64,000 nt of DNA, taken from contig CP073341.1 of assembly GCA_018141785.1 (NCBI GenBank), forward strand, positions 1,783,422 through 1,847,421. Direction: 5' to 3'. Positions within the stretch are counted from its first letter, which is position 1, and each line of letters starts with the position of its first letter. Made by a program: the position numbers and the translations under genes. This DNA comes from Candidatus Paraprochloron terpiosi LD05 (GTDB taxonomy: Bacteria; Cyanobacteriota; Cyanobacteriia; Cyanobacteriales; Prochloraceae). Under the pieces are notes generated by a model. It did no database searches. It was given only the letters and a program-made list of their open reading frames with translations, and was not told where the DNA came from. Positions 16,959-25,537 of the stretch are shown here, one piece after another.

Positions 16959-17270
16959 TTACACCTTGAAATGCTTCCTCACGTCTTCACCAAAGCTCTC
17001 ATAGTCCCTTAAAGGCCAAACTACTTCAAACTCCAGATATTCCCGCATTGGTAAGCGTCCCATAGCTGTCCTGTCTAACTCATCGATGGACTCTACATCA
17101 ATAATGCCGATAATTCGCTGTTGGGCAGCAACTTTATATAGTTGAGCTTTTACGGTACCTGATTCATCTAGAGCCTGGGCATTATCCATTTCCTGGGCTT
17201 CTAAGTCCCAAAGCTCGTCAAAAGTCAACCTTCCTTCAATTTTCCAGCGCATTTGAATGTAAAACAGCAT
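16959..17270 (-). CDS. Muconolactone delta-isomerase-like protein
   Basis: A 103-residue protein of the dimeric alpha/beta-barrel type. MLFYIQMRWKIEGRLTFDEL, KVAAQQRIIGIIDVESIDEL and LPMREYLEFEVVWPL match the CatC family pattern. CatC isomerises (+)-muconolactone to 3-oxoadipate enol-lactone in catechol breakdown, but many homologues of this size have other or unknown roles. The neighbouring EthD, SnoaL and cupin genes support work on a small cyclic or phenolic compound. Confidence 0.75.
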   Translation of the reverse strand: MLFYIQMRWKIEGRLTFDELWDLEAQEMDNAQALDESGTVKAQLYKVAAQQRIIGIIDVESIDELDRTAMGRLPMREYLEFEVVWPLRDYESFGEDVRKHFKV

Positions 17271-17345
17271 AATTGCAAATCTCCTTATTCAAGTTTTAAA
17301 CAAAGCGGCGTTGCCACTTTGCCCGTGTACACTTCAGTTCGATAT

Positions 17346-18383
17346 TTAAGCAGTCTCCAGTTTTGACTGGATTAGTTTGACCATGTCATCTTCCGAACCA
17401 AAGACTTCTGTGGCAATATCCAATGGAGTTTTGCCATCATGTCCCTTCAGATCCAGCCTCGCCCCAGCTTCAATCAGAATGCGAGCGCAATCGGCATATC
17501 CATGCCAAAGGGAGTCGTGGAGGGGAGTATAGCCGTTAGTTGCTCCTTGGAAGTTGAGATCGATACCGGGCTGTTCCACCAGCATCTGGGTAATATCAGC
17601 ATGGCCGTTGTAAACAGATTTGTGCAAAGGAACAGCCACGAAAGTTGGTTCTACAGCATTGACATCTGCACCAGCTTTCAGCAGCTCGGTGACGATTTCT
17701 GTATGGCCATCTCGGCAAGCCACCAATAAAGGTGTGTGGTCGTCGTTAAAGCTGTTCACCATGGGATACCGCTCATCCACATTGACACCGGATTGAATCA
17801 GTTGTTGGACTGTTGCGATGTCATTGTCATTGACGGCTGCCATGAGCTTTTGGCTCTCAATTTTTTGTTGATCTGACTCCTGACGACTATGAAGCATTTT
17901 TTCTGCTTCCAGCAACTTTTCCTTGCCGATGGTATTGACATTTAATTCGTATTCAAAATGCTCCATCAAGGAGAAGCCATAATGAGTACTCAGATTCAAG
18001 CCGGCACCATGATCCAGCAAATACTGAACGATATCGGGATACTTAAACCACAAAGCATCCATGAGAGCCGTATGTCCCGTAGTAGGGGCTACCCAGTCAA
18101 CATAGGCTCCTGCTTCCACCAGTAGTTTGACTACTTCTAAGCTGCCTCCTTGGCATGCTTTGTGCAAGGCTGAAGCACCTGCACCACTATCTACAACGAA
18201 TAAGTCAGCACCAGCGTCTAACAAGGTTTTGACCATTTCTGCATTGGCTTGACCAGCAGCAATCATCAGAACAGTTAGACCGCTCTCAGTATCTCTTGCA
18301 TTGGGCTCAGCACCTCTATCAAGAAGACCTTTAACAGCAGTCAGATCGTTATCTTGAACAGCTTTTATCAGTTGTGAATCCAT
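17346..18383 (-). CDS. Ankyrin-repeat protein
   Basis: 345 residues containing about eight ankyrin repeats in two blocks around a helical linker (residues about 140-185). Recognisable units include AVQDNDLTAVKGLLDRGAEP, LHKACQGGSLEVVKLLVEAG, LLVACRDGHTEIVTELLKAG and LHDSLWHGYADCARILIEAG. There is no signal peptide. It is presumably a protein-binding scaffold; its place inside a run of small-molecule enzymes is unusual and suggests it binds or regulates one of them. Confidence 0.93.
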   Translation of the reverse strand: MDSQLIKAVQDNDLTAVKGLLDRGAEPNARDTESGLTVLMIAAGQANAEMVKTLLDAGADLFVVDSGAGASALHKACQGGSLEVVKLLVEAGAYVDWVAPTTGHTALMDALWFKYPDIVQYLLDHGAGLNLSTHYGFSLMEHFEYELNVNTIGKEKLLEAEKMLHSRQESDQQKIESQKLMAAVNDNDIATVQQLIQSGVNVDERYPMVNSFNDDHTPLLVACRDGHTEIVTELLKAGADVNAVEPTFVAVPLHKSVYNGHADITQMLVEQPGIDLNFQGATNGYTPLHDSLWHGYADCARILIEAGARLDLKGHDGKTPLDIATEVFGSEDDMVKLIQSKLETA

Positions 18384-18471
18384 GTTTTTAACTTGCGATC
18401 GCTCTTGAGCTTCTTCAACGTTTTCATTGTTTCCATCGAAGAAACCCTTACTAGGAAAAATTTGGTCTTGC

Positions 18472-18891
18472 CTAATTTCCTTTCAAAGCCACAATTATTG
18501 GGGAAGGATCGGTGTAGGACTTCCACCTGACAATTTTACCGTTCCGAATTGTCAGCCACTGGATGAATTCTATTTCAAATTCAAGACCTGTCTCTTTAAC
18601 TCGAGAACGTTCATGAATGACTCCGGCAGCTTCCTCTCCTTCAACAATCATTTTTACCAGCTCTTCTAATTGTACTTCAACTAGACCAGTAAAAACTTGG
18701 AATGATTTTCTTACTGCTTCAACACCATGATAAGTGCCAATCCAGGGCATGATGTCATTAACACCAGGAACTATGGTGTAATTAATCCATTCTACATTCT
18801 CATCAACACAACTGAATGCAGTTGCAGGATCGCCTCCTGTTAGAGCAGTAAACCATTTGTGCGCTACTTCATACGTTTGTTTTTCGCTCAT
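18472..18891 (-). CDS. SnoaL-like / NTF2-fold protein
   Basis: 139 residues. AHKWFTALTGGDPATAFSCV, VEWINYTIVPGVNDIMPWIG and EFEIEFIQWLTIRNGKIVRW with YTDPSPI at the end follow the SnoaL/NTF2-like pattern: a long first helix, a curved sheet and a final 'DGKI..W..Y.D' strand. Members include polyketide cyclases, ketosteroid isomerase-like enzymes and binding proteins. It lies 88 bases before the ankyrin gene start and 91 bases after the EthD gene. Confidence 0.82.
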   Translation of the reverse strand: MSEKQTYEVAHKWFTALTGGDPATAFSCVDENVEWINYTIVPGVNDIMPWIGTYHGVEAVRKSFQVFTGLVEVQLEELVKMIVEGEEAAGVIHERSRVKETGLEFEIEFIQWLTIRNGKIVRWKSYTDPSPIIVALKGN

Positions 18892-18982
18892 AGTTCAATC
18901 CTAATTTTTTGGTCAATTTTTGATTATCTAATTTAATTTTAGACTACAAACACATTTTTGCCCATATGTTAGTACAAAATTC

Positions 18983-19678
18983 TTAGCGACTTTCTGGTCC
19001 AATAATCCAGGTTTCATCCGTAACCATAGTGTGGATGTATTTAGATTCAAAGAGTTTTTCATAATCTCCTTGTACTCCATCTTTATATTCGGGGGAATTA
19101 CAAGCTTGTTCCAGAGATTCAACATCGTCAAACCAAAGCTGAGAAACGCAATCGAGCACTGATTCTCCCACGGTATAGAAACCATCTATAACGTGACATT
19201 GAAGATAACGACGCAGACCAGGAATCTTGAGTACCTTAGCACTATGACTATCTAACATCTCCTGGCGGAACTCGGCTAATGGCAGGCCACCCTTTCTTTT
19301 GACCATAATTAACAGTTTTACTCTGTTGGAGTCTTTTCTGAGGGGTTCTCCTTCCAGCAACACATGAGCATTGGTATCTAATACAATAGTGCGCCAGTAT
19401 GCTGCCCAGTTCGGTTCATCGCGTTTAGCTCCTTTTACAAATTCTTCACTTTGAAGAGAGGCAATTTTATCTTTTTCCTTCATCCAGATTTCAGCAACAC
19501 CGCTAAAAAGAGGGTCTTCCTGTTCCTCGCCCAAAGGAATTCTCGAATCAATCATATAACGCCTAATTTGGGGAATTTTGCTGGCGTATTTAATAGCATG
19601 AACGTTTTTCCAATAGTCCAGGAAATCTTGTTCGCTCATTCCTGGTTTAGGACTGGCAAATATCAATTGATGGATCAT
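18983..19678 (-). CDS. Tandem EthD-domain protein
   Basis: About 231 residues with two EthD/dimeric alpha-beta-barrel domains. The first opens MIHQLIFASPKPGMSEQDFL and continues DYWKNVHAIKYASKIPQIRR. The second opens VKLLIMVKRKGGLPLAEFRQ, then DSHSAKVLKIPGLRRYLQCH. Both keep the 'H..A..IP.LRRY' core. The start at 19678 is chosen because AGGAG lies 6 bases upstream. EthD was described as an accessory protein in ether degradation, and the fold is common in small aromatic-compound enzymes. Confidence 0.85.
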   Translation of the reverse strand: MIHQLIFASPKPGMSEQDFLDYWKNVHAIKYASKIPQIRRYMIDSRIPLGEEQEDPLFSGVAEIWMKEKDKIASLQSEEFVKGAKRDEPNWAAYWRTIVLDTNAHVLLEGEPLRKDSNRVKLLIMVKRKGGLPLAEFRQEMLDSHSAKVLKIPGLRRYLQCHVIDGFYTVGESVLDCVSQLWFDDVESLEQACNSPEYKDGVQGDYEKLFESKYIHTMVTDETWIIGPESR

Positions 19679-19756
19679 GAACAAGCTCCTATCTATAGCA
19701 ACTTTCAATTGGGCGCACAACTGTGGGGCCCTACGGAGTATATTTAACCTTTCTGC

Positions 19757-21463
19757 CTACTGTCCGCACCTAATCCCAATCATTTCAGGATTAACATTAG
19801 CTTCCAAAACTACATCAATGAGAAATGGTCCGTTGTGAGCTAATGCTTTAGCGATCGCCTCCCCTATTTCCTCTGGTTTCTCAACCCGGACGCTTTCCAC
19901 TCCCATAGATTTAGCAATTTCATCAAAGCGAATTGGTGGCTTGGACAAATCGAAACTGAGGGGATAATCCCGAGCAGGTATGCCTCGTTCCTGCCAGTAA
20001 GCCTCAATATTGATTTGCAGCAGCTTGTAAGAACTGTTATTACAAATGATAAACTTGGCATCTACGTTGTGACGGGCAGCAGACCAGAGAGCTTGGATTG
20101 TATACATACTACCCCCATCTCCCGCAACCCCAATTACTGTCTTATCAGGATTAGCCAATTTAGCGCCAATTGCGCCGGGAAGCCCTACTCCCAGGGAACC
20201 CCCCCTGGTCACGAAATAATGACCTGGTTGGCTTGGCTGTAGGTAGCGAGTCAGGTGGGGAGAACTGGTGAGACCTTCATCGAAGATAACAGCATCTTCT
20301 GGTAATTGAGCCACAAGTTCCTTAGCAAAGCGAGAGAAATGGAGAGGAACTGCATTTTCCACCTTCAAATCTGCTGCCAATTCACTTTCGTGCTGTGCTT
20401 GTTTTGCCTTGCCAATTTCCGCAGTGCGAGCTTTTGCAGCTTCTTTCTGCTGCGGTGTCATCATCCCTTCTAAGATAGTAGCCAATTTCCCCAGAGACAG
20501 TTTGGGATCGCTCACCATACCCAGATCCACGGGATGATTTTTGGCTATCTCATAGGCGTCCAAATCAATGTGAATCACCTTAGCACCGGGTTTAAAGATA
20601 TCCCCCAGTTCCGGGAATACCTCGGGCAACATATAGGTGCCGCAGACTAAGTTGGCATCCCCCTTAGAAGTGATGGGCAAACTGGAATAGCCAAACATAT
20701 GTCCTGTGGAACCCTGATAAAGGGGATGGTTGTAACTCATGTTCAACTCCCCAGAATCCGCTGACCAAACCTCTGCCCCCAATAGTTCCGCAACCTGAGC
20801 CAACTCTTCCTGAGCGCCAGAAAAAGCGATGCCATCTCCGACAAAAATCATGGGCTTTTGGGCAGCTACCAGCATTTGCGCTGCCTCTTGCAGCAATGCT
20901 TCATCGGGCACCACTTTAGTGGATGGGAAAGAGGTGGGCCTTACGGATTCAACTACGGGAGCATCCAAAATATCCACGGGCACACAAACATATACTGGTC
21001 CCATAGGAGGTGTGGTGGCAATTTTGATGGCTCGACGCACAATCCGCAACAGGGAGGATGGCTCCATGACCAAAGTAGACCACTTGGTGACGGGTTCCGC
21101 CATGGCCACCAAATCTCCGGCCATTTGAGCATCCATAGCCTGATATTTAATGCCCGCATCTCCACCAATTACTACTAAGGGGGAATGACCCCGCTTTGCC
21201 TGATAAAGGGCGCCAATAGCATTGCCCAAACCTGGGGTACTGTGAATTTGCACTAAGGCTGGCTTTTGAGTTGCCCGAGCGTAACCATCCGCTGTCATCA
21301 CAGCGATGGATTCTTGCAATGTCAAGATATATTTCAGGTTCGGGTAATCCCAGAGGGCATCCAGAAATCCTTCTTCCGACGTCCCAGGGTTGCCGAACAT
21401 GTGGTCGATTCCATCTGCCAGGAATTGCTCCAGAATGGCAAAGCGCCCAGTATTCTTACTCAT
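19757..21463 (-). CDS. Thiamine-diphosphate enzyme, benzoylformate decarboxylase / acetolactate synthase type
   Basis: 568 residues with the three-domain ThDP architecture. The N-terminal Pyr domain has HMFGNPGTSEEGFLDAL and LQESIAVMTADGYARAT with the activating Glu. The middle domain contains EEAAQMLVAAQKPMIFVGDG-like sequence. The C-terminal PP domain has GDGGSMYTIQALWSAARHN followed by IICNNSSYKLL, the GDG-(X)n-NN Mg/ThDP motif. It resembles benzoylformate decarboxylase more than acetolactate synthase because of the GNPGTSE start. It would decarboxylate a 2-keto acid or ligate an aldehyde. It is the second gene of the cluster, 29 bases after the PfpI-like gene. Confidence 0.9.
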   Translation of the reverse strand: MSKNTGRFAILEQFLADGIDHMFGNPGTSEEGFLDALWDYPNLKYILTLQESIAVMTADGYARATQKPALVQIHSTPGLGNAIGALYQAKRGHSPLVVIGGDAGIKYQAMDAQMAGDLVAMAEPVTKWSTLVMEPSSLLRIVRRAIKIATTPPMGPVYVCVPVDILDAPVVESVRPTSFPSTKVVPDEALLQEAAQMLVAAQKPMIFVGDGIAFSGAQEELAQVAELLGAEVWSADSGELNMSYNHPLYQGSTGHMFGYSSLPITSKGDANLVCGTYMLPEVFPELGDIFKPGAKVIHIDLDAYEIAKNHPVDLGMVSDPKLSLGKLATILEGMMTPQQKEAAKARTAEIGKAKQAQHESELAADLKVENAVPLHFSRFAKELVAQLPEDAVIFDEGLTSSPHLTRYLQPSQPGHYFVTRGGSLGVGLPGAIGAKLANPDKTVIGVAGDGGSMYTIQALWSAARHNVDAKFIICNNSSYKLLQINIEAYWQERGIPARDYPLSFDLSKPPIRFDEIAKSMGVESVRVEKPEEIGEAIAKALAHNGPFLIDVVLEANVNPEMIGIRCGQ

Positions 21464-21492
21464 CTTCTTTATAGATAATATTTTTCCCAGAG

Positions 21493-22356
21493 TTACCAGT
21501 TATAGCGAGTTAGTCCCTTTTCCAGAACTTCGATTAATTTTTGGCCACACTCATAAGAAGAGGCGGTGGAACGACTGGTGATAAAGGGATAATCCACCAA
21601 AACGGAAGTCACGTGACCCACTCTGCCGATGAATTCTCCATCCGGTCCCACAGCATCCCGGAGAATGTGTTCTAGAGGGTAGAAGGGAGGACCGAAGTTG
21701 ATAAAACCATCCCCAAATCCTTTGTTGGAACCATCTAGGGCGTGGTTGCCTTCAAATCCAGTGCCATCTAGGTAGTCATAGTCAGTGGGGTGTCCCGTAA
21801 CATGCTTACCCCAAATAATGCTCTTCTTCTCCCGGAAGTCCCGAGCAAAAGCCAAGCAGGCAACCCCATAGCACTCAGCAGCAATAGGTTTGTCTAGCTT
21901 GTAAAAGCCGAGAATCAAATCGTGCAACCGCTGGTTATTTGCCAGATCCACCATGGCACCACTGCCGCCAACAATGGTAAGGGCATCGTAATTTACCAGT
22001 TCTTCTGATACTAGGCGATCCAGTTCTTTGTAATAGGCTTCCATATCCCTCAGATAGGTGTTAGAACTAGGGTAAGCCCGGACGGGAAACCAGTCAGCAA
22101 GGCTTTTGGGATTATTTAGTCGCCTCGACTTATCTAACTTGCGGGTCTTTTCATCATATTCCTTTGAGGTAACGGAGCGACCCAAGGGGGGATCGGTGAA
22201 ACCAGGCTGCATACTAACTGCCAGCGGTGTGGGCTTCTTGCCTGTGGGAGTTACAAAAGTTATTTCATATCCCGCTTCATCACATGCTTCCAGGGGACCA
22301 ACCAGTTCTTCCCCCCAGTAACCCCACTCAGACACGACAAAAATAATCTTTTTCAC
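21493..22356 (-). CDS. DJ-1/PfpI-family (class I glutamine amidotransferase-like) protein
   Basis: About 287 residues. KKIIFVVSEWGYWGEELVGP begins the flavodoxin-like fold; YDALTIVGGSGAMVDLANNQ and KPIAAECYGVACLAFARDF follow, the latter carrying the nucleophile-elbow Cys with a preceding Glu. Related proteins include glyoxalase III, deglycase-like and chaperone proteins. The GTG at 22356 is chosen as start because AAGG lies upstream and the longer frame to 22428 overlaps the promoter -35. It is the first gene of the cluster. Confidence 0.85.
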   Translation of the reverse strand: MKKIIFVVSEWGYWGEELVGPLEACDEAGYEITFVTPTGKKPTPLAVSMQPGFTDPPLGRSVTSKEYDEKTRKLDKSRRLNNPKSLADWFPVRAYPSSNTYLRDMEAYYKELDRLVSEELVNYDALTIVGGSGAMVDLANNQRLHDLILGFYKLDKPIAAECYGVACLAFARDFREKKSIIWGKHVTGHPTDYDYLDGTGFEGNHALDGSNKGFGDGFINFGPPFYPLEHILRDAVGPDGEFIGRVGHVTSVLVDYPFITSRSTASSYECGQKLIEVLEKGLTRYNW

Positions 22357-22399
22357 TGCACTACCTTTTTTTACGATTTTATTCCTGTACCACTTTTCT

Positions 22400-22428
22400 A
22401 TAATATCAATTTTCCCTGAGGCTGTCAA
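22400..22428 (-). promoter_or_regulatory. Sigma-70-type promoter of the eight-gene cluster
   Basis: On the minus strand TTGACA (22428-22423) and TATTAT (22405-22400) are separated by exactly 17 bases. Transcription would start near 22393, about 37 bases before the GTG at 22356. No comparable promoter is seen in the short gaps until 15.2 kb. Confidence 0.7.
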
Positions 22429-22883
22429 CCCCTAAAACAAATATTTTTTAATATTAAGCAAAATTTAAACAAATGTTAAGAAAATTAGATTATCTCCTTA
22501 AATATGCTATTACCTAAGTAATATAATTGTCTTATCTAAAATCAAAATTCCGACTAAAATATATAGCAATGGGCGCTGGGATATTTACAGATTAAACAAA
22601 GATAACATAAGCTGAAAAATACTTTAAACTCAATAACAGTAAGCATTTTAGTTATAGCGCTACCCAGGGTCTACGTCCGTCGGGAGTTGGGAGTCGGGGA
22701 AGAGAAAAGCTTTAGTAGACAAAGGTTTTAGCAACCACCAGGGCGGTTGAGGCAATATGAGACCCCACACCCCACACCAGAGCGAAGCGCTATATTTTGC
22801 TAAAATAGCTTAAGTCTTATCTGTGTAAAGGTTTCAGCGATTTATAACTGTATTTCCCAACAGCATTAGTACTGGTAACTGCT
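22429..22883. other. Non-coding gap with dispersed repeats
   Basis: 455 bases without a gene. It contains ATAGCAATGGGCGCTGGGAT followed by ATTTACAGATT, a segment related to one at about 57983-58016. Palindromic TATAGCGCTACC and GAGCGAAGCGCTATA motifs also occur, related to ones at 25083 and 47083. The remainder is A/T-rich with no recognised feature. Confidence 0.55.
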
Positions 22884-24304
22884 CTAATTATTACATTGAG
22901 GATGAATTCCGTCGTGGGCACAGATAAAGTCAATTTGGGTGGAGGTTAAATTTCTGACTTGAGCAAAGTCAACACCTTTAATCTTGGCGACTGAATCGGC
23001 AATTGGTCGTGCAGCAAGAAATTGCTCTTCTTTGAGGAACGGTCTGAGAAAAAAGGAGACTCCCTGAAAATTAGCCCCGGCGAGATTGGCTCCCGTTAAA
23101 TCAGCAGCACTGAGATTGGCATTTTCCAAATTTGCATTTGTCAGTATAGCTCCACTCAAATTCGCTCCTTGCAGTTGAGCAGAACTGAGATTGGCCAGTG
23201 TAAGATTGGTATTGCTCAAATTAGCTTCCCTTATGTCTGCTCCATACCAAGTAGATCCGGCAAGGTCGGATCCTTCAAATCTGCACTCACTGCTTTCACC
23301 TGCCCCAAGTTAGCACCGACTAAATTAGACTGGGACAATTGAACCACCCCTAAATTTGCTCCTGTCAGACTAGCACCTGCTAACATTGCTTGCTGCAACT
23401 GGGCGCCAATTAGTCGGGCGCTGCTGAGGTTGCTATTATTTAGTTGAGCGTTGGCTAAATTGGCCCGATCCAGACTAGCACCCATGAGGTTACTACCTTC
23501 CAAGGAGACGTAGCTCATTAGAGCACCAGTCAAGTGAGCATTAGTGAGATTTGCACCCCTCAGATTTGCAATCTCATCGTCTAATGTACCAACACGCCCA
23601 TCTTTCCCGGCACTAGAGAAAATGCTATTCTTCAAATTAGCTCTATCCAGAATCGCCTTGGGCAAATTAATCCCGGACAAGTCAACTCCCTCTAAAACTA
23701 AAGCAAATTGTGCTATCTCATTACCGTCCGTTCCTAAGTCCGCACCTTCCAGATTAGCAGAGTGGAGTTTACCGCTGTAGAAGGTCAGGATTTTGGCGAT
23801 CCCGCAGGGATCCGCTTCGCGGCACGCCTCCTTAGTGAACCGCAGTCGTCTGGCTATTTTTGGTTTTTCTGACAGGTCACCAGACTGCTGCAAAGCCAAA
23901 TAATCGTTAGATAGAGATTTATTGAGAATGGTTAAGGGTTCCAATGCAGTGGTGCCTTTATTAATCAAAGCCCGATGAATCGTACTCATCAAAGAAGGAT
24001 TCGTTTCCTGAGAGAGTAAATCCACTAAGGTCGTTACAGCCCCGGGGTCGTCCAGTCGTGCCATGGCCAAAATTGCTGTCTCACGCTCCCCTTCTGTGGA
24101 ACTTAACTGCTGTACCAGGGTCAAGAATAGTTTATCTTGGCGTTCTTGTAACTGGTGCTGATGTTTGGTTCTTTGAATATAAAGTTGAGTGCCGACAAAT
24201 GTTGCCATCATCAAACTCATACCAGCAAATACAGCTAGAGGGAGAGCTATGACCTTATTTTGCCGCAGCCATTCCCAAAGATTAACTCCCCTTGTTTGGA
24301 CCAT
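22884..24304 (-). pseudogene. Pentapeptide-repeat membrane protein, frameshifted
   Basis: One gene split by a single-base deletion. The first frame (24304 to about 23277) has an N-terminal membrane helix (VIALPLAVFAGMSLMMATFV), a HEAT-like stretch, then A(N/D)LxX pentapeptide repeats such as LSGINLPKAILDRANLKNSI. It should continue as FEGSDLAGSTWYGADIREAN into SNTNLTLANLSSAQLQGANL of the second frame. Instead, loss of one T in GCAGATTTGAAGGA gives KDPTLPDLLGMEQT and a stop. The second part ends ICAHDGIHPQCNN, a normal C-terminus. A double-hairpin repeat lies in frame within the first part. Confidence 0.82.
23795..23828. repeat. Double-hairpin repeat inside the pentapeptide-repeat gene
   Basis: GATCCC-gca-GGGATC followed by CCGC-tt-CGCGG. 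Translated in frame it gives EACREADPCGIAKI, a cysteine-containing insert unlike its surroundings, between the HEAT-like and pentapeptide parts. Confidence 0.55.
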
Positions 24305-24308
24305 ATTC

Positions 24309-24635
24309 TTATTTATTCTCGGGTACATTCGCCACAAAGAACTTGTACAAAAGGTAAATTACCATCCCTAGGGCACCGATAGTCAGCAAGGAAGTAACCA
24401 AATGCAAAACAGTGTTCAACAAAGAAAGTCCCGCGAGTCCTCCTCCTATGACTACTACTGCTTTTCCTGGGGTGGGAAGAGCATTAAACCATTCTCTAGC
24501 AGAGACCAATAATTTTCTGATTCGTTCCGAAAGGGCAATTGGCATTTGGGGAGCTTTTTCTGGTATAGTTTGATTGATTTCTGCTTCCAAATCTTGAAGT
24601 CTTTGTTTCCAGTCTTTCTTTCCTTGATTATCCAT
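24309..24635 (-). CDS. Small membrane protein, function unknown
   Basis: 108 residues. The N-terminal half is charged and helical (KKDWKQRLQDLEAEINQTIP); the C-terminal half has two hydrophobic segments (AVVVIGGGLAGLSLLNTVLH and LVTSLLTIGALGMVIYLLYK). It resembles small cyanobacterial membrane proteins of unknown role. Its start overlaps the upstream zinc-ribbon gene by 8 bases and its stop is 4 bases before the pentapeptide gene's ATG, so the three genes are probably cotranscribed. Confidence 0.7.
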   Translation of the reverse strand: MDNQGKKDWKQRLQDLEAEINQTIPEKAPQMPIALSERIRKLLVSAREWFNALPTPGKAVVVIGGGLAGLSLLNTVLHLVTSLLTIGALGMVIYLLYKFFVANVPENK

Positions 24636-24996
24636 CGTTACATTCCTCTAACTGTTGTACCGAAACTTCTACTGCGTCTACATCGATGGTTCCTGGACTG
24701 GTCTTGGGAGTAAAATGTCCCCCTGAATCAGTCAGCCGTTCACCACAGTTAGGACATTCAAAGTTCGTCCCAGCAAAACCAGTAAATTCGTAGCCGCAGG
24801 CTGGACATTGGTCTTGAACTAGTTTTCTTTGCAACCACCAGCGAAAGACAAAAATGGCGATGACCGGGGTCAGCAGCAGCAAAGCCAGCAAAATAAAGAA
24901 ACCTTTGACCAACCCACCCAGACCTACTGACCCGAGCAATAAACCTATTAGCAAGAGAGTCAGGAAACAACCCAAACCAGAGTTATTATCATTCAC
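24628..24996 (-). CDS. Membrane protein with C-terminal zinc ribbon
   Basis: 122 residues. Two N-terminal transmembrane helices (CFLTLLLIGLLLGSVGLGGL and FILLALLLLTPVIAIFVF) precede a cytoplasmic zinc ribbon with CPACGYEF and ECPNCGERL, a C-x2-C...C-x2-C pattern. The acidic tail contains DVDAVEVSVQQLEE. It is the first gene of a three-gene minus-strand set. Function unknown. Confidence 0.72.
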   Translation of the reverse strand: MNDNNSGLGCFLTLLLIGLLLGSVGLGGLVKGFFILLALLLLTPVIAIFVFRWWLQRKLVQDQCPACGYEFTGFAGTNFECPNCGERLTDSGGHFTPKTSPGTIDVDAVEVSVQQLEECNDG

Positions 24997-25537
24997 AGCC
25001 TTATCCTATGGTTAGCCCCAATTTCTTCCATCATAGTCTAGCAAAAAACTCCCCCGATGGTACTCCGTACAAATTACGTGGTATAGCGCTTTGCGCCGGT
25101 CTGGGGTAGGGGTGCGCCCGTACAGGGGGGGCGAGTTCGACGATTGTGTTAGCCAATCCCTAAGCTCACAAGCTAGCCAATCTACTTCTGCTCAAGTAAG
25201 TGGAGTTATCTTATTCAGCTCATATTTGTGCTTCCCTGCTTGAATTATTAGCCTCCGCTCCTACTGACTATAAGATAGTTTTAACTCGGAAAGATTATTA
25301 TTCAGTGAACGTCCCCATAATTCGTTGGTTAGAGAGATTTTTTCGGCACTAATGCGTATCCTAACTCGCTTTCGTTCAATAAATATCAAATAGAGGGGAG
25401 AAATGGTCACTGTTTCTGCACTAAATCCAGTTCAAATACCTCATCCCGATTATCGGTGACTACAATGTATTTGATAATTTGTAGCATCATTAGTCGGGAG
25501 TAAAATTTTATTTTTCCTTGGCGCGAAACAAAAATTA
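24997..25537. other. Gap with palindromic repeat and a possible small ORF
   Basis: 541 bases. TATAGCGCTTTGCGCC at about 25083 belongs to the GCGCTTTGCGC palindrome group. On the plus strand a 50-codon frame from GTG 25200 to 25352 reads VELSYSAHICASLLELLASA, then PTDYKIVLTRKDYYSVNVPI. It looks protein-like but has no ribosome-binding site and may be a gene fragment. Nothing else is recognised. Confidence 0.35.

Noticed and set aside
22357-22428. Longer N-terminus for the PfpI-like protein from the TTG at 22428
   Set aside because: It would overlap the promoter -35 and -10. The GTG at 22356 has a ribosome-binding site and begins at the fold's first strand.
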